NCBI GenBank assembly: GCA_949710005.1
Contig: OX453281.1
Coordinates: 20,611,561-20,675,560, forward strand
Origin: Ricordea florida
Taxonomy: Eukaryota; Cnidaria; Anthozoa; Corallimorpharia; Ricordeidae
Length of the DNA stretch: 64,000 bases
Direction: 5' to 3'
Positions 9,401 to 19,020 of the stretch are shown here, piece after piece. The position numbers were made by a program, and so were the translations under genes. The notes below the pieces were generated by a model, which searched no databases, was not told the origin of the DNA, and saw nothing but the letters and a program-made list of their open reading frames with translations. Position 1 is the first letter of the stretch. Every line of letters starts with the position of its first letter.

Positions 9401-12400
9401 CCAATTCGAATTAATCAAGTTACAGTACCTGCTTACACTCTTCCTGAAGTCGTTTACCTATGCCACTGTTTGAATCAAGTTTGGCTTTGATTGACATAAC
9501 AGATCCATTCTTTCTTGCTTCACTGCCTTTCCTGCTCACACTCTGAGAAGGTGCAAGGTTATGGCTTCTCTGGTCAACAGTGCTTTGAGAAAATGTAGGA
9601 CCACTCTGGGTTCTCACTGAAAAACTGTCACCTGGATCTGGGGCTTTACCTGTGCATAATATGCGCTTCTTCACTGAGTGGGAGGGCCGAACAGGAAAAT
9701 ATCTGGCTCAAGGTCATGACGTACAGACCAAGCACAGCGAGGTCTGTGCGTTATGAACCTGAGTCAAATATTTTCCAGTCTGGGCTGACCCAACTGAGTC
9801 AATAAACATTTTATCAATTGACCACTGACTAAGTTTTGAAAATTTTGTAAATTTTATCTCATTCTAAACACACATAGGAAACGATAGCATGCCAGTTAGT
9901 ATGCACGCTGTGATTGGTCAGTCTAGTGGGCCCTACTTCACTGTATGGCCCACTAAAATCAAAACTTTGTTTTGGTCACCAAAATGTCTACACAGATGTA
10001 ATAAATATCTTACAAACCTTGTTTTCTCAGTCCGTACTGTAAGTTATGGATCCTAGTTTTTTCCGCTTGGATTTATGGCACAGGCACTTCGAGCATGGGC
10101 CAATAAATCCCAGTAGAAAAAACTCTGTCTGTAACTTACAGTACAGACCAAGAACTCAGTTAGAAAGAGGTATTTCTTTTTCAGTGGGTTACAAGAAAAC
10201 AGTAAACACAAATACCTGTGTCACTTGGAGCTACTGAAACAAGTTCTTTGCTGTAGACTCTAAATCCCCCACCTCGCATTTGTTCAATTCGCACAATATC
10301 AGATACTGAATTCAGCAATGCGCTGAGTGACTTGAAACCTAGTTTGTCAAAACTAAGCTCTCGTCCAAACCTTCGCTTGAATGCTGTACAAAGCATGGAG
10401 CCCAGAACGCCAGAGGGGTATGCAGATAACAACTCTTTTAATTGTGTTCTTAGGAAGTGTGGCACAATAGGCTCAGGTTCAGGGTGGTAAGTTGTAATCC
10501 TTGTTTTTCGCTTAGATGAGCTTTTTCTCTGTCTTGCAACTAAGTTAGCGATGTGTCTAGTTGTGGCATCAGCAATACCTGAAATCAAATAGAAAATTGT
10601 ACATGTAGATTATGATACAAGATGAAATAAGAGTTGTGATAAGCTTTTAGAACAGCAAGGCAAATATTTTGAATGGTTCTAAAGTCAAACATCACTATCT
10701 TGAACTCAGTTATCTCAAACTTCCCACTATCTTGAACTCAAACTTATTTCCCGTGGATTGTTTTTTTCAATCATTTACCATAGGTTATCCTGAACATCAC
10801 TATTTCCAATTATTTTTTATATCCCTTGAGAGTTCAAGATAGCAAGGTTGGACTGTATTACTTTCTTACTGCTGTCTGAAAAAATCATAACAAATCCAAA
10901 AAACTTTGATGGAGCATTTTTTTTAATAACTGCCCAGCCTCAGGGCCACTCTAATAATAATTGTCTACTCTACAATTTGCACTTAAAAAGCAGTTAAAAA
11001 ACCTTTAACCTTTGTTGTTTCAAATGTATAGGTTGTCTATGTTTGTTTTACTGTTTCTAGACCATTTTACAAATATTGTACATGCATGTTACTGGTCATT
11101 TCAACACAAAACCTGTTCCAGCATAAGACCCTGGTACAGGTACACCAAACTCTAGGTCAATGTCAACATTGGCAAGTTACCCCGTAGCAAGCCAATCAAG
11201 GTGAAGCAAAAACTGTTTCCCTGCCTGAAATCTAAGAAGCAACTCTCCTTGGTGAGTTTACACATTCTTAAGAGTTAGTATGGAGAATTTCATTTAGGAA
11301 TCATTTGTTTAATTAAGAGTTGATGTCATGACCTGTTTACTTGACAATGTATTGATACAGTAAAGAGAAGTTGTGGAAAGATTTCCGCACAGGTCCCTAC
11401 TTCATTATGCATGCAGTAGCTGTCTTGTCTGCTGTAATGCACGTGCAAATATTTCTTATGTTCGAAGAAAGAAATAGTACAGATACAAAATGAATAATGA
11501 AGTAGGGACCTGTGCGGAAATCATTCCGAAGTAGCATATTGAACACAACTGGTTATGTTTATAGTGAAGAGCCAGGCATGCAAAATTAACTTAGAGGGCT
11601 GGTAGAAAACCTTGGGCAAGATTTCCGCACAGTTCCCTACTTCATTATGCATGCAGCAGATGAATTGTTTAGGGTAATGCACATGTAAACATTTCTTTTT
11701 ATTGCAGAATGAAACTGTATGGCTACAGCATGCATAATGAAGTAGGGACCTGTGCGGAAATCATTCCAAACCTTGGATGGGGCAATGATAAAATTCTACC
11801 TGCATGTTAACTTTTTAGCATCTGCAAGAGCCATTCTAATGCATGTGCATGCATACTATGAGTCACTTCAATAAGCATACTACAAAGCCACAGTAGCTAT
11901 GCATGCATTCTTCAAATTTATGCTGCAATCAAAGGTCCTCCCAAATACTTTTGCATAGTAGATGGGATGTCATCGAGAATGCGAAATTTGATCTTACTTA
12001 AGGCGGGAGAGAAGGTGAAATTTTACTTAAGTTTTAAGAAACGTTACTGCTACAGCATGCATGATAAAGAATGGCTTACTAAGGAAATCTAGCCCCGACC
12101 GTTGACAGCAAACTATATTCGAGCCTTACCTCTCAAAACCAATACACCATTTTCCCATGTTGGACGCGCAACATTCGGCAGGTCTTTCAGCAAGCTTATA
12201 GGCCTGTCGTATCCCAGTTCACGGAAAGGAAGAGGCTTTCCTACCATATTGTTATAGTCCCTTTGCATTTCAGCTTCGGACAAGCCATTCGGTGCCGAAA
12301 TGAGCAATGCTCGGATGTTTTTCGTAACTTCTTGTCGAAGGGCCTCGTGTCCACGTGAGGAGCCATCGTCGCCCGGCTTCAGGGAATTTCCTCCCACCAT
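491..12400 (-). CDS. TDRD5: TDRD5-like LOTUS/Tudor protein, 3' end beyond the window
   Basis: Nine exons join in phase on the minus strand: 12130-12400, 10216-10578, 9429-9649, 8226-8282, 7054-7189, 2397-2661, 1446-1512, 640-717 and 491-552, giving about 506 residues. The ATG at 12398-12400 sits in an ACCATGG context. LOTUS domains lie near residues 12-85 (RALLISAPNGLSEAEM), 125-200 (FGRELSFDKLGFKSLSALLN) and 274-349 (PNGVWAARFG then LGFMSMVEFM). A Tudor domain follows from about residue 400, with its core split over the last three exons (ALYEDGSWYRG, then FYVDYGNSARLPL). TDRD5 proteins act in germ granules, where LOTUS domains bind RNA or Vasa-type helicases and Tudor domains bind methylated Piwi proteins in the piRNA pathway; here that role is inferred from family. 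The first LOTUS domain resembles vertebrate TDRD5 more than TDRD7. The last exon ends in a donor at 490 and the rest of the Tudor domain and C-terminus lie off the left edge. Confidence 0.88.
868..968. mobile_element. 101-bp foldback element, AACCCTTTAA family
   Basis: The ends are imperfect inverted repeats (TAAACCTTTAAGCCCC and GGGGCTTAAAGGGTTTA-like). The centre ACGCCAGACGATTTTACTCG is identical to the elements at 55287-55384 and 55401-55499, so this is one dispersed family of very short nonautonomous elements. Confidence 0.6.
1690..2170 (-). mobile_element. SINE family A, copy 1, interrupted by a second SINE
   Basis: The parts at 1690-1863 and 2066-2170 match, in order, the uninterrupted copies at 7343-7640 and 52975-53270. 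Shared segments include the block ending in CCAGCATTATATCAC, the block GGAAACAACACAGTG, and a degenerate tRNA-like head at the right end read on the minus strand (GTTGGACTTC). The roughly 200-bp interruption carries its own tRNA-like head, so this is a SINE nested in a SINE. The open frame across it (1692-2219) is not a gene. Confidence 0.6.
1864..2065 (+). mobile_element. SINE family B with tRNA-Thr-like head
   Basis: The segment at 1876-1948 folds as a tRNA: D arm GCTCAGTTGGTAGAGC, anticodon stem CTGCA/TGCAG around a 7-nt loop with GGT at the anticodon position (Thr), and T arm ATGGG TTCGAAT CCCAT. The acceptor stem has one mismatch and two wobbles, and position 33 is C instead of T, so it is probably not a functional tRNA. 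It is followed by TTTTTTT and a unique body of about 110 bp, and it interrupts a family A SINE. Pol III promoter boxes A and B are visible within the head. Confidence 0.6.
3603..3725 (+). repeat. 5' LTR of the Gypsy element
   Basis: This copy is 123 bp, begins TGTACGGTTATTG and ends ACATTACA, and is about 93 percent identical to the 3' LTR by eye. It contains AGAATAAAAACA, a possible polyadenylation signal. The divergence suggests an old insertion. Confidence 0.88.
4414..4770 (+). pseudogene. Gypsy RNase H fragment
   Basis: The frame reads through a Ty3-type RNase H region: STEQQYARIEKEALA, then DYILGKDILIETDHKPLVPL and RFKMRLMKYSF. The catalytic TDHKPL motif is intact. The upstream reverse transcriptase is nearly all deleted, and the frame ends before the integrase, so this cannot encode a working polyprotein. 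Confidence 0.8.
4804..6066 (+). pseudogene. Gypsy integrase, split by a nested insertion
   Basis: The first part (to about 5312) shows the H2C2 zinc-binding region (IHAGHQGIAKCRERA, TCLTCCKHRK). The second part (from 5633) carries the catalytic core with the Asp of VMDYYSRF, the Asp of VVSDNGPQF and the Glu of YPQNNGEVERAV. Between them lies a foreign insertion of about 325 bp. The repeated ATTGT on both sides of the insertion looks like its target duplication. Confidence 0.78.
5306..5632. mobile_element. Nested element with 141-bp hairpin inside the integrase
   Basis: This insert interrupts the Gypsy integrase frame and is bounded by ATTGT on each side. Its right part, 5491-5631, is a long imperfect hairpin whose ends (CACTTAATGTATGG and CCATACATTAAGTG) pair perfectly. 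The left part is unique sequence with no inverted counterpart, so it is not a simple symmetric foldback. Confidence 0.65.
6626..6748 (+). repeat. 3' LTR of the Gypsy element
   Basis: This is the second LTR copy, beginning TGTGCGGTTATTG directly after the polypurine tract. About half or more of the differences from the 5' LTR are C/T or G/A transitions. Confidence 0.88.
7343..7640 (-). mobile_element. SINE family A, copy 2
   Basis: This uninterrupted copy lies in an intron of the TDRD5-like gene. The tRNA-derived head is at the right end on the minus strand (TTCGAGCC near 7570, GTGTTGGACTTCTGAGCAGG near 7600). A GA dinucleotide run at 7506-7522 sits in the body. It is collinear with 52975-53270. 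Confidence 0.6.
7981..8150. mobile_element. 170-bp foldback element
   Basis: The two ends are inverted repeats of about 35 bp starting TTGCGTATTTCAGGCGAACA. It lies in a TDRD5-like intron 76 bp from the 57-bp exon and has no coding capacity. Confidence 0.7.
9685..9790. repeat. Foldback of about 100 bp
   Basis: Two arms pair imperfectly: AGGAAAATATCTGGCTCAAG on the left against TGAGTCAAATATTTTCC on the right, around ACAGACC/GGTCTGT. It lies just upstream, in transcript order, of the TDRD5-like exon 9429-9649. Confidence 0.5.
9860..10180. mobile_element. Nonautonomous repeat, copy 1 (relative at 58310-58820)
   Basis: The left part (CAGTTAGTATGCACGCTG, then TGATTGGTCA) and the right part (AACTCAGTTAGAAAGAGGTA) recur in the same order at 58340 and 58795. 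An internal inverted pair at 10030-10150 (ACTGTAAGTTA / TAACTTACAGT) gives a hairpin. Confidence 0.5.
11380..11522. mobile_element. 143-bp MITE, copy 1
   Basis: The terminal inverted repeats begin GATTTCCGCACAGGTCCCTA and extend about 30 bp. A second copy of exactly the same length lies 97 bp to the right at 11620-11762. Both sit in the first intron of the TDRD5-like gene. Confidence 0.75.
11620..11762. mobile_element. 143-bp MITE, copy 2
   Basis: The ends are the same as at 11380-11522 with a diverged centre. The left end has a single change (CACAGTTCCC in place of CACAGGTCCC). Confidence 0.75.
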
Positions 12401-12796
12401 GGTTCTTTTGATCACTAGAACTCAACAGCTGATGTACGGGGCTGCATTGATATAAAGTCTAGGCCTTAAAAGCGACGGACAGGTGAAAAAAGGCCGCATA
12501 ACTTCTGCTGGTAGAGAATCAGCCGATTTTCTCTCCCGCGGGAAACAACTCAAACGACAACCTCGTCTTCACTCAAAACAAACCGCGCCAAAGCGTTTGA
12601 AAAGGAAGGAATGGATCCTAACAAACTCCAACTTACCCAGAAATCCCCAGTAAATTTCCAAGATGGTGGACGGACGCGATACATTGTGATTTACGATAAA
12701 CAAATGATCTAAATGGACTTCTGGTATTTGGTGGAAGCTTTTCCTCTTATAAATGAGAAATGCATTTATAGGAGAGGCGCCATTTGAGCGAATAGA
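12401..12796. promoter_or_regulatory. Shared divergent promoter region, TDRD5-like / SNRNP35
   Basis: The start codons of the minus-strand TDRD5-like gene and the plus-strand SNRNP35 gene are only 396 bp apart and point away from each other. The segment must therefore hold both 5' UTRs and the promoters. I see no clear TATA box. A bidirectional promoter is an inference from the spacing. Confidence 0.55.
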
Positions 12797-14544
12797 ATGG
12801 AATCGGGGAAAGATCAAGCCGTTGATGTGGGCTATGAGATTCCAACATGGAATAACTGGTCTCCACTAGCGAAATTCTACCATCCTTTACAAGCTGGTAG
12901 CATTGACGGAACGGACACGGTACCCCACGACAGAGCTGTCTCCCGCGCTACTCTATCAAAATGTGAGTGTCTTGACCCTTTCAATCCCAAGATCTTTATA
13001 GCAGTTCTTATCACTCCTGTGTAAATGCCAACTCTCACACATTACTATTATGCATGAGTCTCACGCACCAAAAGACCAATGCGAAAGACATCGATCTCAC
13101 GCATCGAGGACATTCTTACGCCCGACTCAGAAATCCAGACGAATCCTTTGGAGAATTTGGTGTCATCAATTTAATGTCCTTGAGTTGACTTCTTTCTCAA
13201 GAAACTATTGCTGCGTCTGTGGGGAATTGAAGCACAAGAAATTGTGACAACCAAACGAAGTGATAAAGTAAGTTATACCACCTCCGACGAAGGGCTAATG
13301 CTTGAAACGTCAGCACCTCCCTTTTACCTTATGGTGGTATAACTTACTTTGTCAATTTGTTTGATTATCCGAATTTCTTGTGCTTTCTCAAGAGCTTGCT
13401 TGATACTGTATTGAGGAGAAGTTGCGTGTTGATCACTTGTGGAAGTGAAGAGGGTTAATTGATTTACAAATGAAAACAGTCTTACTTTTCTATTTGCTTG
13501 AGTCTGAGAAAATGGGTAAAATCAAATTGTACTAATCATAACATTCCTTGTGAAGTACAGATGTTTTATGCACTATATCATTTCTTTCAGATAAGCCAAA
13601 CAAGAGAAGTACTGGTGATCCACACAAAACATTGTTTGTAGGGAAGCTAACCAAGGATACCACTGAAGGTATAAACGTGCTGCAGTATGTCATTTCCTCT
13701 GTGTCCTATGGTTGTTCTGTGGTATCACATGTTTGCCCTGGCTTCTGTGACATCAGTTCTCTGCTGGGGATAACCCTGGGGTGTACATGCACCATGTCCA
13801 AGGCAGGATTAAATATTATATAAGAGCCAGCAGCCAGCAAAGTTACTCTGCAGAGGAGACAAAGTTGATCGTTTTTTAAACTTACAGTATGCCTGAATAA
13901 AAAATAATTCCTAATGGTCACCTGGAGAGGTGGTTCCTTCGAACTCAGTACCATCTAATTTACAAAAACCTTCCCCTGAAAACCCTGTGTAAGCCCTGCC
14001 AAGGAGGCAGGAGAAGTGTAAGGGTTGCTTATTCGCTGGGCTTTCTTGACTCAGCAACCAGTAGTAAGCTCTGGTAGTGTAGAGGCAATTTAGCTCCTGT
14101 GTGGCATTACCTCTCTTCTCCTCCCCCCCCCCCCTTAGGACTTCTACCATCCATCCATGCCCTCCAGTCTCAAGGTTCCAAATACTAATAGTACTGTTCT
14201 TGCAGATACTGTGTACAAAGTATTTGCAAAACATGGAGAAGTGATAAAGTGCAGATTAGTGAGGGATGTAGGTAAGTGTTTGGCAATTTTTAGTTTGTTT
14301 ATTGGTATTAACTGGACTTCTATCAGAAATGATTGCAGTGGAACAAGAGACAGCAACTTGCACTCTTTGTCTGTCCACTTCATAGGAAGTTTCTGAGATG
14401 AATTTGCATGCTGTATTTTCTAACATGCTCAGGTTGTCATAGTTAAACCAGCATCAGCGGCTTCAGTTATCAACAAGTGATGAACAAAGAGGTAGCTCAT
14501 ACTGTAACTAGGTAAACTAATGTTATGGAACATATTATTATCAC

Positions 14545-14578
<34 letters not shown>

Positions 14579-17395
14579 GTTATTATTATTATTATTATCA
14601 CAAGGGATGATTGTAAACTAACCACCAAAAACTAAAGCTTTTTCCTGAACCTGGTAGACAAGTGCTGTGAATACATAAAAAAGCCATAACTGCAAAATGA
14701 CTCTAGTGTCAGCTTAAAAAAGTGAACTGGTTTAAAAACTTCTCTATCAGTTCAAAATATTTTGTACTAATTTAATACTTTTTGTGCTGGTACAAAAAAC
14801 AAATTGTACCAAAATAAAAATTGAACTACCACATGTACATTATAAAAATTATGTTGATTAGGTAAAATGATTGTCACAGATGTTTGTATTTTTCTGAATG
14901 TTTTTGGTTGTTTCTTCGTTTTGTCTTTTTTGGTTGAATCTTTACAGTGACAGGCTTTTCCAGGGGCTATGCATTTGTGGAATACAGGAGTGAAAGAGAA
15001 GCCACCACAGCCTGGAGAGTAAGTGTGACTTGGACAACATTTACAGTATCAAGCAAGCTCTTGAGGAAGCAGTCAACTTAGAGATAAAGGAAAAGTGCAC
15101 ATTGCAACCAGGCGGACAATCAAACATAGTTTGATGCTACACTGGATTGAAATAATAATTGTAACTTAAAAAGTTACAATTTACTGACCTAATGTTTTGA
15201 CACTCCTGTCTAGTGTCTTCTACAGGGGTGATTTGACAAGGCTGTAAAGCTCCTTTTATGCCTATGAATGGTGTTGCTTAATTACAAGGTGCAAATAAGC
15301 ATCGGATAATAACCAGGAATTGTCCCGGTTTCAATGGATTGTAGGCATATGCTATTGTTTTTCACAGTTCTTTTCATCTGTTTTCTTGACAAGGAATGAA
15401 TATTGTACTCTGTAGAGTGAATCATAATATTAAATTTGTACTACGCAGTTGAAGACTTTACCCTCACGGTATTTTGTCTCCAAAAAGAAATAGCAAAATA
15501 TAAAAAGAAATAACGGGTTGGAAGGAGAACGGCTGCAACCCAACATTTACCTTCTCCCTGTTTAGACCACTGACTTAGCACTGGTATTCTTACGAATCCC
15601 GTTCCAGCCTTTTTTTTTCTTCAGACTAAATTGTTATTGCTAGAAATTCTGTCAATACTGTAAGGGTCAAATTTTCATTTACATTGGTGTATTTTGTCTG
15701 GCCTTCTTAGGAACTGCATAAGGAGAAAATTGATGGAAACGTAATTTTGGTGGAGTATGAGGCAGCAAGAACACTGAAAGGCTGGATTCCACGAAGACTA
15801 GGTAAAACTGTAATAATCTATGAAACTGGAATAATCAAACAAATTGATAAAGTAAGTTATACCACCGTAAGGTAAAAGGAAGTGACATGATAGCACCTCC
15901 GTTTTGATTATCCCAGTTTCTTGTGCTTAAATTCCCCACCACCGCAGCACCAGTTTCTTTAGAAACTATCCCGACAATACTTGTAGGGGTGGCGAAAGGT
16001 CCTTCAAAAACTCTGGGTCTCGCAAAATGTTAATCAAATTTTACGGGTCTCGCAGTCTCGTCTTGAAGGGTTTTTGTCATCGTAGACTCCCGTCTTGGAG
16101 AAAACTTGAAATTCGCTTAACAGTATTTCGTGACCTTGTTTTTACGAAGGACAAAACTGTAGCCATCTTTAACTCAGCATTGCCAGCCAGGTTAAAGTTG
16201 AAAGAGGTTTGATTCTAAAGAACTTGTTGCTGCGTTGGTGGGAAATTAAAGCACATAAAAAGTTGGCGTATTAAGGGTGTCGAAAAATGTAAGTTGTACT
16301 GCCAAAAACTAAAATTCGTGGTTTATCTCTTCGTCAAAAGTTAAAGTTTAACTTCCTGGTTGTCTTTCTACAGGTGGTGGCTTTGGAGGGAAGAAGGAGT
16401 CTGGTCAACTTAGGTTTGGTGGAAGAGACCGACCTTTTAGGAGGCCCATGTGAGGAACTGTTTTGTTGGGAATGAAGCCATTGCCATTAACATAATCCTT
16501 AATCACTCGCGATAGTTTTTCACGGATTCACAATGTTCGCGTGCTCTTAAGTTAGTTTCTCTAACGTTGTTTCTATAATCCAGCACTCTTTCTACGGACA
16601 TTTATAAACCAACTATTAACTTGCTTCCAGCGTAGACGGGGCGTTTCAGCCCCTTCTTGTTTTCAGGTTAAATCGCAAGTGCGATAAATTGCGATAAATT
16701 GCGTTTATCCTAAACTGGGAGGGTCAAATCTCAAACTGTTGATATCATCCAGCACTCTTGTTCTCCACTCTTTCCCCGTTTCCATCTTTACATAGTTAAG
16801 AGTCAAGCATCTCGCTAACCACAAATGGTTAAAGCTAGAGATAGCGTTTGATGAGGAGAGAAAAACGGTAGTCATTTAAGTTGTCTTTTTCTTATATTTA
16901 AGACCGACGCAGGATACTGGAAATCGACACAAATATTTGCGAGGTTCCAGAGACCACGAGAATGCGCAAGCGGAACGTGAAAACCAACGTGAAAGTGAAC
17001 GAACTCGTGCAAAAGACGCAAGTAAATTTAGCGAAAATCACCGAGAGAGTTACGGCTATCGAGAGCGTGAAAGAGAACGAGATGGATCGCGTGAAAACCA
17101 CAGTCACCGTGACCGTGACAGGGAGAGTTCACGAAGTGGTTATGGCAATCGTGAACGTGAAGGAACTAACGACGGATCCCGTTACCGTGAACGTGAAAGT
17201 GAGAGATATCGTGATGGTGATCGTGAGCTTGGTGGAGAGCGTTATAGAAGTCGAGAACGTTACGGAGACGGCGAGGTTTCGCGAAGTAAAGGAGGCCATG
17301 GGCACCGAGAGAGAAGAAGGGAAGGATACGATTCTCACGATAAAAGAAAAGAAACTTTTTATAGAAGTGAAATGGAGATGGATGAGAGAACTTAG
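12797..17395 (+). CDS. SNRNP35: U11/U12 snRNP 35 kDa protein (minor spliceosome)
   Basis: Seven exons join in phase: 12797-12962, 13591-13668, 14206-14271, 14948-15018, 15711-15801, 16374-16449 and 16903-17395, giving 346 aa. The N-terminal block ([20 protein letters not shown], then PHDRAV) is a signature of this family. An RRM follows with RNP2 (LFVGKL) and RNP1 (RGYAFVEY), then the conserved stretch [29 protein letters not shown]. The last exon encodes a long tail of Arg-Glu, Arg-Ser and Arg-Asp repeats that is longer than the human one (the human protein is 246 aa). The protein belongs to the U11/U12 di-snRNP, which recognises U12-type introns in the nucleus; it is structurally analogous to U1-70K. 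The donor after exon 6 reads ATG TGA GG, so retaining the last intron would end the protein right after the RRM region. It faces the TDRD5-like gene head-to-head. Identification is firm; the boundary of the last exon is less so. Confidence 0.93.
13231..13385 (+). mobile_element. Foldback repeat with hammerhead-like core, copy A
   Basis: Inverted arms (AGCACAAGAAATT at the outside, AAGTAAGTTATACCACC at the inside) flank a conserved centre. The centre runs CCGACGA (13284-13290), a short GGGC-TAAT-GCTT hairpin, then GAAACGTC (13304-13311). This matches the layout of a hammerhead ribozyme core (CUGANGA, helix II, GAAA) except for one changed base. It lies in SNRNP35 intron 1. Confidence 0.6.
14530..14600 (+). 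repeat. (ATT)n microsatellite
   Basis: About 20 ATT triplets, briefly interrupted by GTT, lie in SNRNP35 intron 3. Confidence 0.9.
15825..15945 (-). mobile_element. Foldback repeat with hammerhead-like family ends, copy B (deleted)
   Basis: One arm (ATTGATAAAGTAAGTTATAC, CACCGTAAGGTAAAAGG) and the outer end (TTGATTATCCCAGTTTCTTG) are present. The second arm and the ribozyme-like centre are missing. It lies in SNRNP35 intron 5. Confidence 0.5.
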
Positions 17396-17632
17396 TGCTT
17401 ACCGTGGTTGTTTACCATTTACAAAGCATAGTGCATAACCGGAAAATCCGGTTGGGATGTAAATAGTTTGATTCACTAAAATATTCCTGCTCACCATTAG
17501 CACATCCGTCTGTGTGTGAACAGTGTTTTAGGTGTTGTTTAAATCCTTAATTTTTTGAGTTCCGCTCAGGTCTATGGTCAGTCCTGACTGGCTGATTTTT
17601 GCTAAATTCCATCCCATAATCCTTGATTTACA

Positions 17633-17638
17633 AATAAA
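17633..17638 (+). terminator. SNRNP35 polyadenylation signal
   Basis: A canonical AATAAA lies about 240 bp after the SNRNP35 stop codon and is followed by a T-rich, GT-containing stretch, the expected layout of a 3' end. Confidence 0.55.
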
Positions 17639-17937
17639 GTGTGCCATTGAAGCACCAATTCGCAATTAAAAGTCACTTTTCATTCTATTAGGTCTCGCCA
17701 GGTCTCTGTGATACAGCCCTTGAGCTTATGGGGTGCTGTGAAGACAAACATAAAAAGAAATGAAAAATGGTAGGGTTGTGGGATGTGGCTTGAAATGACA
17801 GCGTCAAAATGTAATAAGGGTAAGTTGAAGCCACACATATGCGCACTGAGGCGACAGTGGTAGAAGGGATCTATCAACCCTGTTGCTACCAAAAAAAGAG
17901 ATGAAAAAAAAATGATATGCTTTACAAAATGAAGGCG

Positions 17938-18010
17938 CGCCCGATATGGGACTTGAACCCATGACCCTCAGATTTAAAGTCTGATGCTCTACCGACTGAG
18001 CTAACCGGGC
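17938..18010 (-). tRNA. tRNA-Lys (TTT)
   Basis: This 73-nt sequence has a full cloverleaf: acceptor GCCCGGT/ATCGGGC, D arm GCTCAGTCGGTAGAGC, anticodon arm with loop CTTTAAA (anticodon TTT), and T arm ATGGGTTCAAGTCCCAT. There is one G-T wobble in the acceptor, no other mismatch, and no intron. Box A and box B promoter elements are internal. Confidence 0.92.
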
Positions 18011-18323
18011 TCACACAGACCTAAAAAAGTTAATAAAGGTTTAATACTAAGAGCAGGTAATCACGCCATGAGAGACAAGTAACAGGTTAAGTCTTTATGA
18101 TGGATCTAGGAGCGTAAATTCATTATTTCAAAAGGTTAGAAACACTAGTAACTACGTTCCCATGAGGCTATTCTTTGGTGTCATTCTCGCCGTCGTCGTC
18201 TTGTTTTCCCTAGTTCCATATTTTACTATTGGCATCTTCGTTTAACGTGGCCATGAATAAATAATGACAGGTAATTGCGCTTTTTAAATAACTATACCAA
18301 ATCCGGCTGCGTCTGTGGGGAAT

Positions 18324-18478
18324 CAAAGCACAAGAAATTGTGACAACCAAACGAAGTGATAGAGTAAGTTATACCACCTCCGACGAAGGGCTAACGCTCG
18401 AAACGTCAGTACCTCCCTTTTACCTTACGGTGGTATAACTTACTTAATCAACTCGTTTGATTTACCCATTTTCTTGTG
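18324..18478 (+). mobile_element. Foldback repeat with hammerhead-like core, copy C
   Basis: This is the cleanest copy. The arms are as in copy A, with CCGACGA at 18380-18386, helix II GGGC-TAAC-GCTC (G-C, G-U, G-C, C-G), and GAAACGTC at 18400-18407. The first core residue set reads CCGACGA where a hammerhead needs CTGANGA, so one substitution separates it from the consensus. Confidence 0.62.
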
Positions 18479-18932
18479 TTTCAATGTAGATAGCTTTGAT
18501 AAGTCGCTCTTATTCTCGATAAGTTTCACGATCAGGAAGATTCACTTTTAAGTGATCGCTCGTAAATTTGTCTCTCCAAATATTCATTTTTAGATTTTCG
18601 CTCATAAACTAGTGCATCGTAAAGGTTGGGGAACAAAAAGCTATAATCTTTCTCTTGACTGTCCTCCATGTCTCGTGATTTTCAAAATGGCGGATAAGAT
18701 TTCAATGAGCCAGCGAGCAAAGGTAACGAGCCAGCGATAAATCTCAGTCAGCGATATATCCCTAACAATGTAACTTTTAAAAAACGACAGAAACCGTCTG
18801 CACTTTATGACCGGTGCCAGCCTTCGGCTGGGCCCCGGTAATAATATTCCCCTGCACAAATCAGTTCGTCAGTAGTCACATGCACGCATTGCAAGCCTAT
18901 TTTGTTCCAAAAAGCGTTGCCAAAATGAGGCG

Positions 18933-19009
18933 CGCCCGATATGGGACTTGAACCCATGACCCTCAGATTAAAAGTCTGATGCTCTCTCTACTGACTGAGC
19001 TAACCAGGC
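18933..19009 (-). pseudogene. tRNA-Lys (TTT)-like pseudogene
   Basis: It is nearly identical to the gene at 17938-18010, including upstream flank GGCGCG, but the D arm carries a 4-nt expansion (GTAGAGAGAGC) and the acceptor has two wobble pairs. The shared flank suggests local duplication of the gene with its surroundings. The enlarged D loop makes function doubtful. Confidence 0.75.
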
Positions 19010-19020
19010 TCACGACATCA

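Noticed and set aside
16962..17438. Second plus-strand frame (158 residues) and minus frames over the SNRNP35 tail
   Set aside because: They are shadows of the Arg-rich repeats in the real SNRNP35 frame.
18933..19009. Second functional tRNA-Lys gene
   Set aside because: The enlarged D arm makes a standard fold unlikely; it is kept as a pseudogene.
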